Positions 25,988 through 33,812 of a stretch of DNA of 64,000 nt are shown here, piece by piece. The notes under the pieces are model-generated. The model ran no database searches. It worked only from the letters and a program-made list of their open reading frames with translations, and was not told the origin of the DNA. Both the position numbers and the translations under genes were made by a program. Source of the stretch: Tahibacter sp042701255 (lineage in GTDB: Bacteria > Pseudomonadota > Gammaproteobacteria > Xanthomonadales > Rhodanobacteraceae); the NCBI RefSeq assembly GCF_042701255.1, contig NZ_CP170554.1:3224001-3288000 (forward strand). The letters are read 5' to 3'. The number at the start of each line of letters is the position of its first letter. The first letter of the stretch is position 1.

Positions 25988-28708
25988 TCAGCGCGTGCGT
26001 TCGAGCGCGTAGTTCGGATCGAAATACAGGTTCTGCGGCTGTCCCGAGAGGCTGCCGCGCATGACGCGCGCGTCGCGCCAGACCACGGTCTCGCCGGTCG
26101 CCGAGTCCTGCAGCAGGAGATGCCCGTAGCCGTAGTCGCGGTCGCCGGCGAAGCCCAGATGCGCGCCGCCGACGACGGTGGTGGTCGTTGTCGGCAAGGT
26201 GGCGACGACGTCCTGGCGCGGCACGCCGTCGACCATGAGGCTCACGATGATCTTGCCGCTGTCCTGCCAGACCAGATCGTCGTAGCCGTCGCCGTTGACG
26301 TCGACCGCGGCGACGAGCTGCGTGTTGGCCGGCCGGCGGATCACGTAGCTGCGCAGCGGCTTGTCGCCGTCCATGAGCCAGATCGTGATGTCGCCGCTGG
26401 AACGGTTGCGCCAGGCCAGATCGGCCAGGCCGTCGCCGTTGAATTCGCCGCTGAGCACGTAGTCGTATTCGAGGTTGATATCGAGGCGGTCGGCCCGCTC
26501 GCAGCCGTCGACGACGAACGCGCAGTGCACCAGCAGCCAGCCGTTGGCGGGATCGCGCACGATCGCATCGGCACGCACGTCCTGATCGGCCTGCAGCAGA
26601 TCCAGGATCTGTGCGGCTGCGCTGATCTTGCTGCTGAAGCGCGGCGTGCGCTGGCCGCGCGTGTCGAGCTGCTGATAGCCGCCGCGTGCGTCGCGTACGA
26701 GGATGCCGTCGATCGTCGCGCCGCCGAAGCGGTCGCTGTCGACCCAGATGTCGTCGGGCTTGCTGTCCAGGCGGCGCCAGGTGCGCATCGGCGTCTCGTA
26801 GTACTCGCGGTCGCCGTTGGACAGGTCGCGCCGCACCGGCGAGGACCAGGCGTAATCCAGGGTCGCGATCGCCGGGCGGAACACGACCACGGTCTGCGGC
26901 GCTGCACTGACCGGCGTGTGATAGCCGTCGCCGGCGTATTCGGCCTCGATCTGATAGCGGCCGGCGTTGACGAAGAAACCCTGCGCCGGCGTCGGCAGTC
27001 CCGCGCGGCCGCCGCTGATCGCGGCGCGGCCGAGTTCGCGGCGGCTCGTGGCCGTGCGCGCGTAGAACACGATCTCGCCGCCCGGCGGATGGCTGGCGCT
27101 GCCGCTGATCGTCGCGCCGACGGTCAGCGACGTGTCCATGGCCGGACGCGGCGAGCCCGGATTGGTCAGCACGAGCGTGGGCTGCACCGCGGCGTCGAGC
27201 TTCCGGCAATGCGACAGCTCCGAGGTATTGCCGGCCGCGTCGGTCGCCGTCGCGCTGACCTGGTCGCCGGCGCGCAGGCCGCCGAACGGACGCTGCGGAA
27301 ACAAGGTGGAAAAAGTCGCCGTGCCGTTGTTGTCGGTGTCGACGTCGGTGCTGCCGAGATAGAAATCGGCCGCGCCGCTGCCGCTGGGATGGCAGCTGGC
27401 CGCGACGAAGAACTCGATCGTATAGCGGCTGCGCGGCGTGGAATCGAGCCGCCCTTCGACGCCGCCGGCCGCGCTCGCGGTCGTGAGTTCGGGACGGTTC
27501 TGCAAGCCGTTCGGGCCACTGTCGGCGTCCTGCGGATCGTTGGCCAGCGGTGCGAAATGGTTGGCCGCGTCCAGGCCGATCAGCGGATAGGCCACGTCGA
27601 ACAGCAGGTTGCGGCGCAGCTGGTTGCCGCTGCCGGCCAGGGTCGGCGGCGACTGCAGCGCATCGCCGAGCAGCAGGCCGGCATTGGCGTGGCCAATGAT
27701 GTTGTCGGCGACGAGGTTGTCGCGCGCGTCGTCGCTCAGGCGCACGGCGACATCGACGTAGGCGTTGCCGATTCCCCAGACGTCGCGGCCGAACACGTTG
27801 CGCTGGATCGTGTTGCCGCTGGTCGGATTGAGATTTCCGCCGAGCAGGCGGATCGCGTTGTCCTGGACCTGGGTGAAGCGGTTGTCGGCGATCAGCGAAT
27901 CGCGCAGGCCGAAATAGCTTTTCTGCACGTCCACCGTATAGACGTTCAGCAGATGCTTGGGCGGATTGACGGCGATCTTTCCCGACAGCAGGCCGTCGCG
28001 CAGGATCATGGCCTCCATCGGACTGCCGCCGATCGGGTCCATGCCGAGCCAGTTGTTCTGCACGACATGGTTGGCGCCGGTGATCAGGATGCCGGAGCGC
28101 GCGCCGTAGATGAGGTTGCCGCTGGTCGGCTGCGGCCCGCCGATGACGACGCCGTTGGCGCAGACCGCGCCGATGCCGATGCCGCCGTAGGGCTCCGGCG
28201 TGCCGTCGGCATGGATGCCGATGACATTGGCCGTCGCGCGCACGCCGTCGGCCATGATCAGCAGTGCCGGCGACGTGCCGTGGCCGTTCACGAAGGAGAA
28301 GCCGTTGACGATGCTGTTTTCCGCGCCGCGCGCGAACATCAGGCCGTATTCGGTATTGCCGGTGTCGATCTCGATCATGAACCGGCCGTTGCCGACCGAG
28401 GTCGGTGGGACCGCGCCGGGCTGCGAATAGCCGCGCACGATCACCGGCGCCTTGAACTCCGGCAGATTGGAGCGCGGCACGATGCGCCAGGGACCGGCGC
28501 CGAACGCGTTCGTGTCGACGTCGAAATCGATGGTGCTGCGGTCGGCATTGGCGTTGGCCTGGTTGATCGCGTCGCGCAGGGTGCCCGGACCGGAATCGCC
28601 CGGATTGGTGACGACGAAGCGGCTTTGCGCGGAGGCGTCGGCGGCGGCGAACAGCGCCGCCGCCGCGAACAGCCAGGCGCGGACGTGGCGCAAGGGTTTC
28701 AGGGACAT
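25988..28708 (-). CDS. Secreted right-handed beta-helix protein with Ig-like and FG-GAP-type repeats
   Basis: A 906-residue exported protein. The signal peptide covers about residues 1-27 (AWLFAAAALFAAADASAQ). Residues about 35-400 show parallel beta-helix signatures: an LRDAINQANA start, then repeated N-rich coils such as NLIYGARSGILITGAN and NQLRRNLLFD. Residues about 410-620 hold two Ig-like segments, and 690-890 carry FG-GAP/VCBS-like calcium repeats (FNGDGLADLAWRN, DVNGDGYDDLVWQD). This layout suits a cell-surface or outer-membrane-associated adhesin or polysaccharide-binding protein. The start has a gagg site upstream, and the previous gene ends 34 bp before it on the same strand. Confidence 0.88.
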   Translation of the reverse strand: MSLKPLRHVRAWLFAAAALFAAADASAQSRFVVTNPGDSGPGTLRDAINQANANADRSTIDFDVDTNAFGAGPWRIVPRSNLPEFKAPVIVRGYSQPGAVPPTSVGNGRFMIEIDTGNTEYGLMFARGAENSIVNGFSFVNGHGTSPALLIMADGVRATANVIGIHADGTPEPYGGIGIGAVCANGVVIGGPQPTSGNLIYGARSGILITGANHVVQNNWLGMDPIGGSPMEAMILRDGLLSGKIAVNPPKHLLNVYTVDVQKSYFGLRDSLIADNRFTQVQDNAIRLLGGNLNPTSGNTIQRNVFGRDVWGIGNAYVDVAVRLSDDARDNLVADNIIGHANAGLLLGDALQSPPTLAGSGNQLRRNLLFDVAYPLIGLDAANHFAPLANDPQDADSGPNGLQNRPELTTASAAGGVEGRLDSTPRSRYTIEFFVAASCHPSGSGAADFYLGSTDVDTDNNGTATFSTLFPQRPFGGLRAGDQVSATATDAAGNTSELSHCRKLDAAVQPTLVLTNPGSPRPAMDTSLTVGATISGSASHPPGGEIVFYARTATSRRELGRAAISGGRAGLPTPAQGFFVNAGRYQIEAEYAGDGYHTPVSAAPQTVVVFRPAIATLDYAWSSPVRRDLSNGDREYYETPMRTWRRLDSKPDDIWVDSDRFGGATIDGILVRDARGGYQQLDTRGQRTPRFSSKISAAAQILDLLQADQDVRADAIVRDPANGWLLVHCAFVVDGCERADRLDINLEYDYVLSGEFNGDGLADLAWRNRSSGDITIWLMDGDKPLRSYVIRRPANTQLVAAVDVNGDGYDDLVWQDSGKIIVSLMVDGVPRQDVVATLPTTTTTVVGGAHLGFAGDRDYGYGHLLLQDSATGETVVWRDARVMRGSLSGQPQNLYFDPNYALERTR

Positions 28709-28742
28709 ACAGGGATCCTCGCAGGGGTACGCAGGCAGCGGC

Positions 28743-30053
28743 CTATTCCAGGCCGTTGTAGAAAATCGCGTCGGTGCCGGCGGCGGCGAGATGCCAGAAC
28801 ACGTCGGCCGTGCCGTTGTTGTCGCCGGCGACGAGATTGCCGGCCTGGGACTCGAACACGCTGGTCGCGGCGTCGGCGCTGAGCCCTATGCCGGTGCCCG
28901 ACAGGGCATTGCCGATCGCGCCGTCGGGCGCGCGGCTCAGCAGCGCGAGATCGCCGGTCGGCGCATGCCAGCGGAACGCCTGCGCTGCCGCGCCGGCCTG
29001 CAGATCGCAGAGCATGACGACGTGGCCGCTGTCGGCGACCTTGGGATTGCGGCAGGCGCTCGCGCTCTGTGCCAGCGGCGGGGAGAACGCCGCGGCCTGC
29101 GGCAGCGGCGCGGCGACCAGCGTGCCGGCCTGGCGGTCGCGCAGGAACACGCGGCTCGTCGCGCCGGTGACGAGGTTGGAGGCAAACGAACGAAACACCA
29201 CGTAGCGGCCCGAGGGCGAGATCGCCGCCTGGTCCGACTGGCTGTTGCCGGCGGCGCCGGCGGGCGATTCGCTGATCCGGCTCGTCGTCGCCGCAGCGCG
29301 GTCGCGCAGATAGACCTGCTGCACGCCGCCGGTATTGCCCGACACCATGTTGGACGCGGGGCTCGCGAAGACGACGTAGCGGCCGTCGCCGGTCAGCGCC
29401 GCATTGGACAGCGCCGCGGCGTTGTCGTCGGCCGCATTGCCGGCGGCGTTGCGGCTGATCAGTTCGACCGTGCCGTCGGCGAAGTCCTTGACGAAGATGT
29501 CGGCACGGTTGTTGGCGTCGGCCGCGACGAGATTGCTCGCGAAGGACTGGAACGCGACGAAGCGGCCGTCGGCGGAGATGGACGGATAGCGCGACTGGTC
29601 GTTGCCGGCGACGCCGCCGGCGGTTTCGCTCGCGCGTCGCGTGACGCCGCTGCCGCTTTCGGTGCGCAGGACCTGCAGGCCGGCCGCACTGGGTCCGAGG
29701 TTGTCGGCCAGGCTTTCGTAGGCGACGTAGCGCGCCAGCAGCGACGCCACCGGCAGATAGCAGTTGCCGTTGGCCGGCGCGCCGTTCGCGGCGCGGCTGA
29801 GCAGGCGCAGCGCGGCGCCGTCGGGTCGGAACTCGTACACATTGAGCGAGATGTTCGCGGCCGCACCGAGATTGCTCGCCGTGGAGGTGAACACGAGGCG
29901 CGCGCCATCGGGCGACACGGCCGGATCGCGCAGCAGTGCATTCGGCTGCAGACCGCTGCGCCCGACCACGCGGCCGAACACGGCCTGGGCCTGCACGTGA
30001 CCCGGCACCGCCAGGACGGCGGCCAGCAGTATCCCTACGGTACGGCGACGCAT
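28743..30053 (-). CDS. Secreted PD40/WD40-like beta-propeller protein
   Basis: A 436-residue protein with a signal peptide (residues about 1-23, LLAAVLAVPGHVQAQA). The body is a series of propeller blades with TolB-type motifs: DPAVSPDGARLVFTSTASNL, YPSISADGRFVAFQSFASNL, NAALTGDGRYVVFASPASNM and QAAISPSGRYVVFRSFASNL. It ends in DAIFYNGLE, a short hydrophobic-acidic tail. Such proteins occur as periplasmic or surface proteins of unknown role. It shares strand and close spacing with the beta-helix protein gene downstream, so the two are probably made together. Confidence 0.87.
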   Translation of the reverse strand: MRRRTVGILLAAVLAVPGHVQAQAVFGRVVGRSGLQPNALLRDPAVSPDGARLVFTSTASNLGAAANISLNVYEFRPDGAALRLLSRAANGAPANGNCYLPVASLLARYVAYESLADNLGPSAAGLQVLRTESGSGVTRRASETAGGVAGNDQSRYPSISADGRFVAFQSFASNLVAADANNRADIFVKDFADGTVELISRNAAGNAADDNAAALSNAALTGDGRYVVFASPASNMVSGNTGGVQQVYLRDRAAATTSRISESPAGAAGNSQSDQAAISPSGRYVVFRSFASNLVTGATSRVFLRDRQAGTLVAAPLPQAAAFSPPLAQSASACRNPKVADSGHVVMLCDLQAGAAAQAFRWHAPTGDLALLSRAPDGAIGNALSGTGIGLSADAATSVFESQAGNLVAGDNNGTADVFWHLAAAGTDAIFYNGLE

Positions 30054-30288
30054 GCTCGACTCCCCGCGCCTTCAGGGCGGCGCTGGCAGTGGATACGCGC
30101 TAGGGGGCCTCGGACCTTAACCGGCATTGCAGATCGCACCGGTGTCGCCTGTGGTCGCGGCCACGAAACCGCCTGGGCTGGGGGCGTGCTGGCCCGCTCC
30201 ATATCACGGTTGTATCGTTCGGGATTGCCGGCAGCCGACCTCGACGACGCTGCACCGGCATGGCGTCCGAACGACGACAGGAGATCTG

Positions 30289-30633
30289 ATGCGTTATCCG
30301 AGCAATCTCGATTTCCTGGAGGCGTTCGGGCTCGATGCGGTAGAAATCGACGAATCGAGGGTATGCCGCTACTACAGCAAGTCGTCGGACGACGGCGCGC
30401 TGCGGCTGGACTTCTCCTTCAGCGAAATCGAGCACTCGTTTCAGGTCGCGCTGTACCACCGCGATGTCGCGGTGATGCAGGTGGTATCGGAGAACCTGCG
30501 CTCGATGGCCCTGCGGCTGGGCGAGCTCGACAGGTCGATCCACGTCGCGTTCGGCCTGGAGGGCGCCATGTCCGAAGCGACGATCACGCTCGAACCCGCT
30601 ATCCGTTGCCATTGGTGGACATTGCGGCGCTGA
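30289..30633 (+). CDS. Small hypothetical protein, immunity-like in style
   Basis: A 114-residue acidic protein preceded by a good ribosome-binding site (acaggaga at 30278-30285, ATG at 30289). The sequence MRYPSNLDFLEAFGLDAVEI continues into alternating beta strands (LRLDFSFSEIEHSFQVALYH) and ends CHWWTLRR. I recognise no family. Size, acidity, isolation and slightly lower GC resemble orphan immunity proteins of polymorphic toxins, but there is no toxin gene in sight. The frame is open further upstream to 30127, yet the ribosome-binding site decides for 30289. Confidence 0.72.
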   Translation: MRYPSNLDFLEAFGLDAVEIDESRVCRYYSKSSDDGALRLDFSFSEIEHSFQVALYHRDVAVMQVVSENLRSMALRLGELDRSIHVAFGLEGAMSEATITLEPAIRCHWWTLRR

Positions 30634-30710
30634 CGTTCGGCGAGTATCTGCGGTCGGCGGGGACGACACGCCTTCTGCGCTCGCGCGTCAGCGCGGCGTG
30701 GCAACGTGGA

Positions 30711-31193
30711 TCAGTTCTCCGCTGCCGTGTCTGCAGCCGTCCGATCGCGCTTGCGCCGCACGTAGAGCTGCTTGCGCACGCGCGCGACGAGTTCGCCGCC
30801 GGCCGTGCGGACCTCGGTGTCGAACCAGCGCAGTGCTTTTTCACCGTTCGCGGTCGCGGCACGCAGCTCGTCGAGCGCCGCTTCCTCGACGAGGAATTCC
30901 GCATAGACGTCCTCGCGCCCGGGCGCGACGAAGTCGATGCTGCCGGCCTTGTCCCAGACCACATAGTCGCGGCCCAGGCATTCGAGCACGAGGATCATCC
31001 AGAACGGATCGGTCATCGCGAACAGGCTGCCGCCGAAATGCGTGCCGACGTAGTTGCGGTTGTACCAGGCCAGCTTCAGGCGCACGCGCGCGCTGCGCCA
31101 GTCGGCGGCGATGCGCTCCACACGCACGCCGCTGAACAGGAATGGCGGCCACAGATTCATGAAACGGCGCAGACGCGCCGGCGTGACCTTCAT
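30711..31193 (-). CDS. DUF4442 hotdog-fold (thioesterase-like) protein
   Basis: A 160-residue single-hotdog protein of the DUF4442 type. The core is YNRNYVGTHFGGSLFAMTDPFWMILVLECL, given here in two parts: THFGGSLFAM and FWMILVL. The HFGG turn corresponds to the catalytic/substrate loop of PaaI-like thioesterases. The substrate is unknown. The lysine/arginine-rich end RRKRDRT is probably flexible. It follows the CnoX-type gene by 7 bp on the same strand, so the two are co-transcribed. Confidence 0.88.
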   Translation of the reverse strand: MKVTPARLRRFMNLWPPFLFSGVRVERIAADWRSARVRLKLAWYNRNYVGTHFGGSLFAMTDPFWMILVLECLGRDYVVWDKAGSIDFVAPGREDVYAEFLVEEAALDELRAATANGEKALRWFDTEVRTAGGELVARVRKQLYVRRKRDRTAADTAAEN

Positions 31194-31200
31194 CGGTCGC

Positions 31201-32061
31201 TCAGAACAGCACGGCCGACATCTTGCGCCGGTAGCTGCCGACGAGATCCTCGTCGTCGAGCACGTTGAACGCGGCGATCAGGCGCTTCTTCGCCTGGCCG
31301 TCCTGCCAGTCGCGCTGCAGCTTGAGTACCTGCAGGAACTGATCGAGCCCGGCCGCGGCCTCGCCGTCGATCAGCAGACGCACGCCGAGCAGGTCGCGCG
31401 CGGCCAGGTCGGCCGGATCGCGCTCGATGCGCGCGCGCAGCTCGGCCAGCGGCGGCGCGCCGTCGAGCGCACGCGCGAAATCGAGCTGGCCGCGCAGGCG
31501 CACGGCCTTGGCGTCGCTGGCGTACTTGGCCGGCAGCGCGTCGAGCTCGGCCTCGGCCGCCGCAGCGTTGCCGGACTGCATCAGCGCGAGGGCCAGATCG
31601 AGCTTGAGCTCGGGCTTGTCCGGGTTGTCGGCGATTTCCTGCTGCAGACGGTTGATCGCCTCGAACGGCGTCTCGTCGGCGTAGGGATCGATTTCCTCGG
31701 CCGCTTCGGCCGCGCCCGGCACGATGCCGTGCTTGGTCAGGAATTCGCGGACGGCCGATTCGGGCAGCGCGCCCATGAAGCCGTCGACCATCTGGCCTTC
31801 CTTGACCAACACGACGGTCGGCAGCGAGCGGATGCCGAAGATCGACGCCAGCTGCATTTCGGCTTCGGTGTCGACCTTGGCCAGACGGAACGCGCCGGCA
31901 TAGTCGGCGGCCATCTTCTCGAGCACGGGACCGAGCTGGCGGCAGGGCGCGCACCAGTCGGCCCAGAAGTCGATCAGTACGGGCGTCTGCAGCGAGGCGC
32001 GGATGACCTCGGCCTCGAAATTGGTCTGGGTGGCGTCGAAGACGTGGGCGGACTCGGCCAT
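31201..32061 (-). CDS. Thioredoxin-TPR co-chaperone (CnoX/YbbN-like)
   Basis: A 286-residue protein. The N-terminal thioredoxin domain keeps the active motif DFWADWCAPCRQL (CAPC, about residues 36-39) and the cis-Pro in RSLPTVVL. The second part consists of TPR-like helices (LKLDLALALMQSGNAAAAEAEL, in pieces) and the characteristic C-terminal RLIAAFNVLDDEDLVGSYRRKM. E. coli CnoX has an SxxC site. The CxxC here would allow true thiol-disulfide activity, as in other bacterial CnoX versions that I recall. It guards GroEL substrates from over-oxidation. The start at 32061 is preferred because the Trx domain follows it directly. Confidence 0.92.
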   Translation of the reverse strand: MAESAHVFDATQTNFEAEVIRASLQTPVLIDFWADWCAPCRQLGPVLEKMAADYAGAFRLAKVDTEAEMQLASIFGIRSLPTVVLVKEGQMVDGFMGALPESAVREFLTKHGIVPGAAEAAEEIDPYADETPFEAINRLQQEIADNPDKPELKLDLALALMQSGNAAAAEAELDALPAKYASDAKAVRLRGQLDFARALDGAPPLAELRARIERDPADLAARDLLGVRLLIDGEAAAGLDQFLQVLKLQRDWQDGQAKKRLIAAFNVLDDEDLVGSYRRKMSAVLF

Positions 32062-32113
32062 GAGGGGCTCCTTGAAAGATCGTCGCGATGTAGGTCCGCG
32101 AGCGTAGGTGATC

Positions 32114-32310
32114 AAGGGCCGGGAATGGGGAATCGGGAATTGGGAATCGTCGGAAGCGCGGCGAGGCGCCTGGTCCGGCGACGCTCCGCTCGACGATTCC
32201 AAGGGGCCGGGAATGGGGAATCGGGAGTCGGGAATCGTCAGAAGCGCAGCGAGGCGCCTGTACTGGCGACGCTCCGCCCGACGATTCCCGATTCTCCATT
32301 CCCGATTCCC
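32114..32310. repeat. Two tandem copies of an ~88-bp repeat plus an inverted third end
   Basis: Unit 1 (32114-32200) and unit 2 (32201-32288) both start AAGG(G)GCCGGGAATGGGGA and run through GCGAGGCGCCTG to GACGATTCC, about 90% alike by eye. The stretch 32279-32314 (GACGATTCCCGATTCTCC onward) is the reverse complement of the unit start, so unit 2 can fold into a long hairpin. Short GGGAATCGGGAAT-type repeats of this kind are typical of intergenic spaces in Xanthomonadales. Confidence 0.8.
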
Positions 32311-32342
32311 GGCCCCATGAGGCCGCAAGGCCTCATGGGGCC
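32311..32342. terminator. 14-bp hairpin with GCAA tetraloop, overlapping the amidohydrolase stop
   Basis: GGCCCCATGAGGCC (32311-32324) and GGCCTCATGGGGCC (32329-32342) pair perfectly around GCAA, a stable GNRA loop. The stop codon of the minus-strand amidohydrolase lies inside the stem (32333-32335). No U-tract is present, so this is an unusual terminator or a 3'-end protector. Confidence 0.6.
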
Positions 32343-33637
32343 CTGTACACGACCCCGTCCTTCATGACGAAGCTGACCTGCTTCATGAGGCTGATGTTTT
32401 CCAGCGGGTCGCCCGGCACGGCCACGACGTCGGCGAACTTGCCGGCGGCGAGGCTGCCGAGGTCGTTGCTCATGCCCAGCAGCTCCGCCGCGTGCGTGGT
32501 TGCGGCCTGCAGGGTGAACATCGGCGGCATGCCGGCTTCGACCATGAGCTCGAACTCACGTGCGTTCTGGCCGTGCGGGTAGACGCCGGCGTCGGTGCCG
32601 AACGCGATCTTGATGCCGGCCTTGTAGGCCGCGCCGGCCGTGCCCTTGATCTTCGGGCCGATGGCCAGCGCTTTCGGACGCACGATCTCGGGGTAGTAGC
32701 CCGGTTCGGCGGCCTTCTCGGTGACGAAAGTGCCGGCGATGATGGTCGGCACGTACCAGGTACCGTGCTTCTTCATCAGCGGGAACAGGTCGGCGTCCAT
32801 CTGCGTGCCGTGTTCGATCGAGGTCACGCCGCCTTCGATCGCGCGGCGCATGCCTTCCTTGCCGTGGGCGTGGGCGGCGACGGTATAGCCGTAGTCCTTG
32901 GCCGTATCGACGATGGCCTTGATCTCCTCGACCGTGAACTGCGGGTTGTCGCTGCTCTTGGCGTATGACAGCACGCCGCCGGTTGCGGTGATCTTGATCA
33001 CGTCGGCGCCGTCCTTGTAGTGCTGGCGCACGGCCTTGCGCGCATCGTCGACGTTGTTGACCACGCCGTCCTCGGGGCCCGGATCGGGCAGCAGGCCGCG
33101 GCGCGCGCCGTTGGTCGGATCCGCGTGGCCGCCGGTGCTCGCGATGGACTTGCCGGCCGTATAGATGCGCGGACCCTTGAGCATGCCCTGGTTGACCGCG
33201 TTGCGCAGCGACACCGACACGCCGCCGCCGCGCTCGCCGAGGTCGCGCACGGTGGTGAAGCCGGCCATCAGGGTGCGCTCGGCGAACACCGCGCCCTTGA
33301 ACGCGATGTCGGCGTCGTTGAGGCGGAAGCCTTCCGAATACGAGTCGCGGCTCGTCTCGGAGGTCAGATGGGTATGCATGTCCATGAGGCCGGGCAGGCA
33401 GGTGCTGCCGGTCGGCAGCGCGATCACGCGTGCACCGTCGGGCGTGACGAAGCCCGACTTCACCTCGCGGATGCGGTTGCCGTCGATGACGACCGTGGTT
33501 TCGCCGAGACGCTTGCCGGCGGCCGTGTCGATCAGTGCGGGGCAGTGCAGCGCGGTGACCCCGTCGGCCGCGACGGCGGCGGCGGGCAGGGCGGCGATCA
33601 GGGCCAGACTCAGGAGGCGCAACGGTGACGCAGGCAT
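32333..33637 (-). CDS. Exported metal-dependent amidohydrolase (Xaa-Pro dipeptidase/prolidase-like)
   Basis: A 434-residue amidohydrolase-superfamily enzyme with a signal peptide (LLSLALIAALPAAAVAA). Metal ligands are visible as DMHTHL, the lysine KITATGG, HAHG, SIEHGT and FGTDAG, a complete binuclear set. The order and the AKSSDNPQFT segment resemble the Sgx9260/Cc2672-type prolidases that cleave Xaa-Pro or Xaa-Arg dipeptides. The start at 33637 is chosen because a ggggaaa site precedes it and the signal peptide begins there. A GTG-like extension to 33661 is less likely. It diverges from leuS. Confidence 0.9.
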   Translation of the reverse strand: MPASPLRLLSLALIAALPAAAVAADGVTALHCPALIDTAAGKRLGETTVVIDGNRIREVKSGFVTPDGARVIALPTGSTCLPGLMDMHTHLTSETSRDSYSEGFRLNDADIAFKGAVFAERTLMAGFTTVRDLGERGGGVSVSLRNAVNQGMLKGPRIYTAGKSIASTGGHADPTNGARRGLLPDPGPEDGVVNNVDDARKAVRQHYKDGADVIKITATGGVLSYAKSSDNPQFTVEEIKAIVDTAKDYGYTVAAHAHGKEGMRRAIEGGVTSIEHGTQMDADLFPLMKKHGTWYVPTIIAGTFVTEKAAEPGYYPEIVRPKALAIGPKIKGTAGAAYKAGIKIAFGTDAGVYPHGQNAREFELMVEAGMPPMFTLQAATTHAAELLGMSNDLGSLAAGKFADVVAVPGDPLENISLMKQVSFVMKDGVVYRAP

Positions 33638-33812
33638 GTGGATTTCCCCGGCGGTGGACACGAAGCCCCGATTCTTGGCCGGGTGCGGCCGGCGCGGCCC
33701 GTGTCTTTAGGCAGGGGGTCAGGCTTGGCGGGGTTGCTGCGCTGCGGTAGTCTGCGGCGACTTTCTCTTGCCCGCCGTGCGGTTCCTGCCGCGCGGCCCG
33801 TCACGGCCTCCC

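Noticed and set aside
26120..28882. A 920-codon plus-strand frame antisense to the beta-helix protein
   Set aside because: Same high-GC shadow effect. The minus strand has a signal peptide and repeat structure.
28452..31268. A 938-codon open frame on the plus strand across two or three minus-strand genes
   Set aside because: Antisense shadow caused by high GC. Low-complexity Arg/Ala/Val-rich translation, no domains, and the opposite strand holds proteins with clear motifs.
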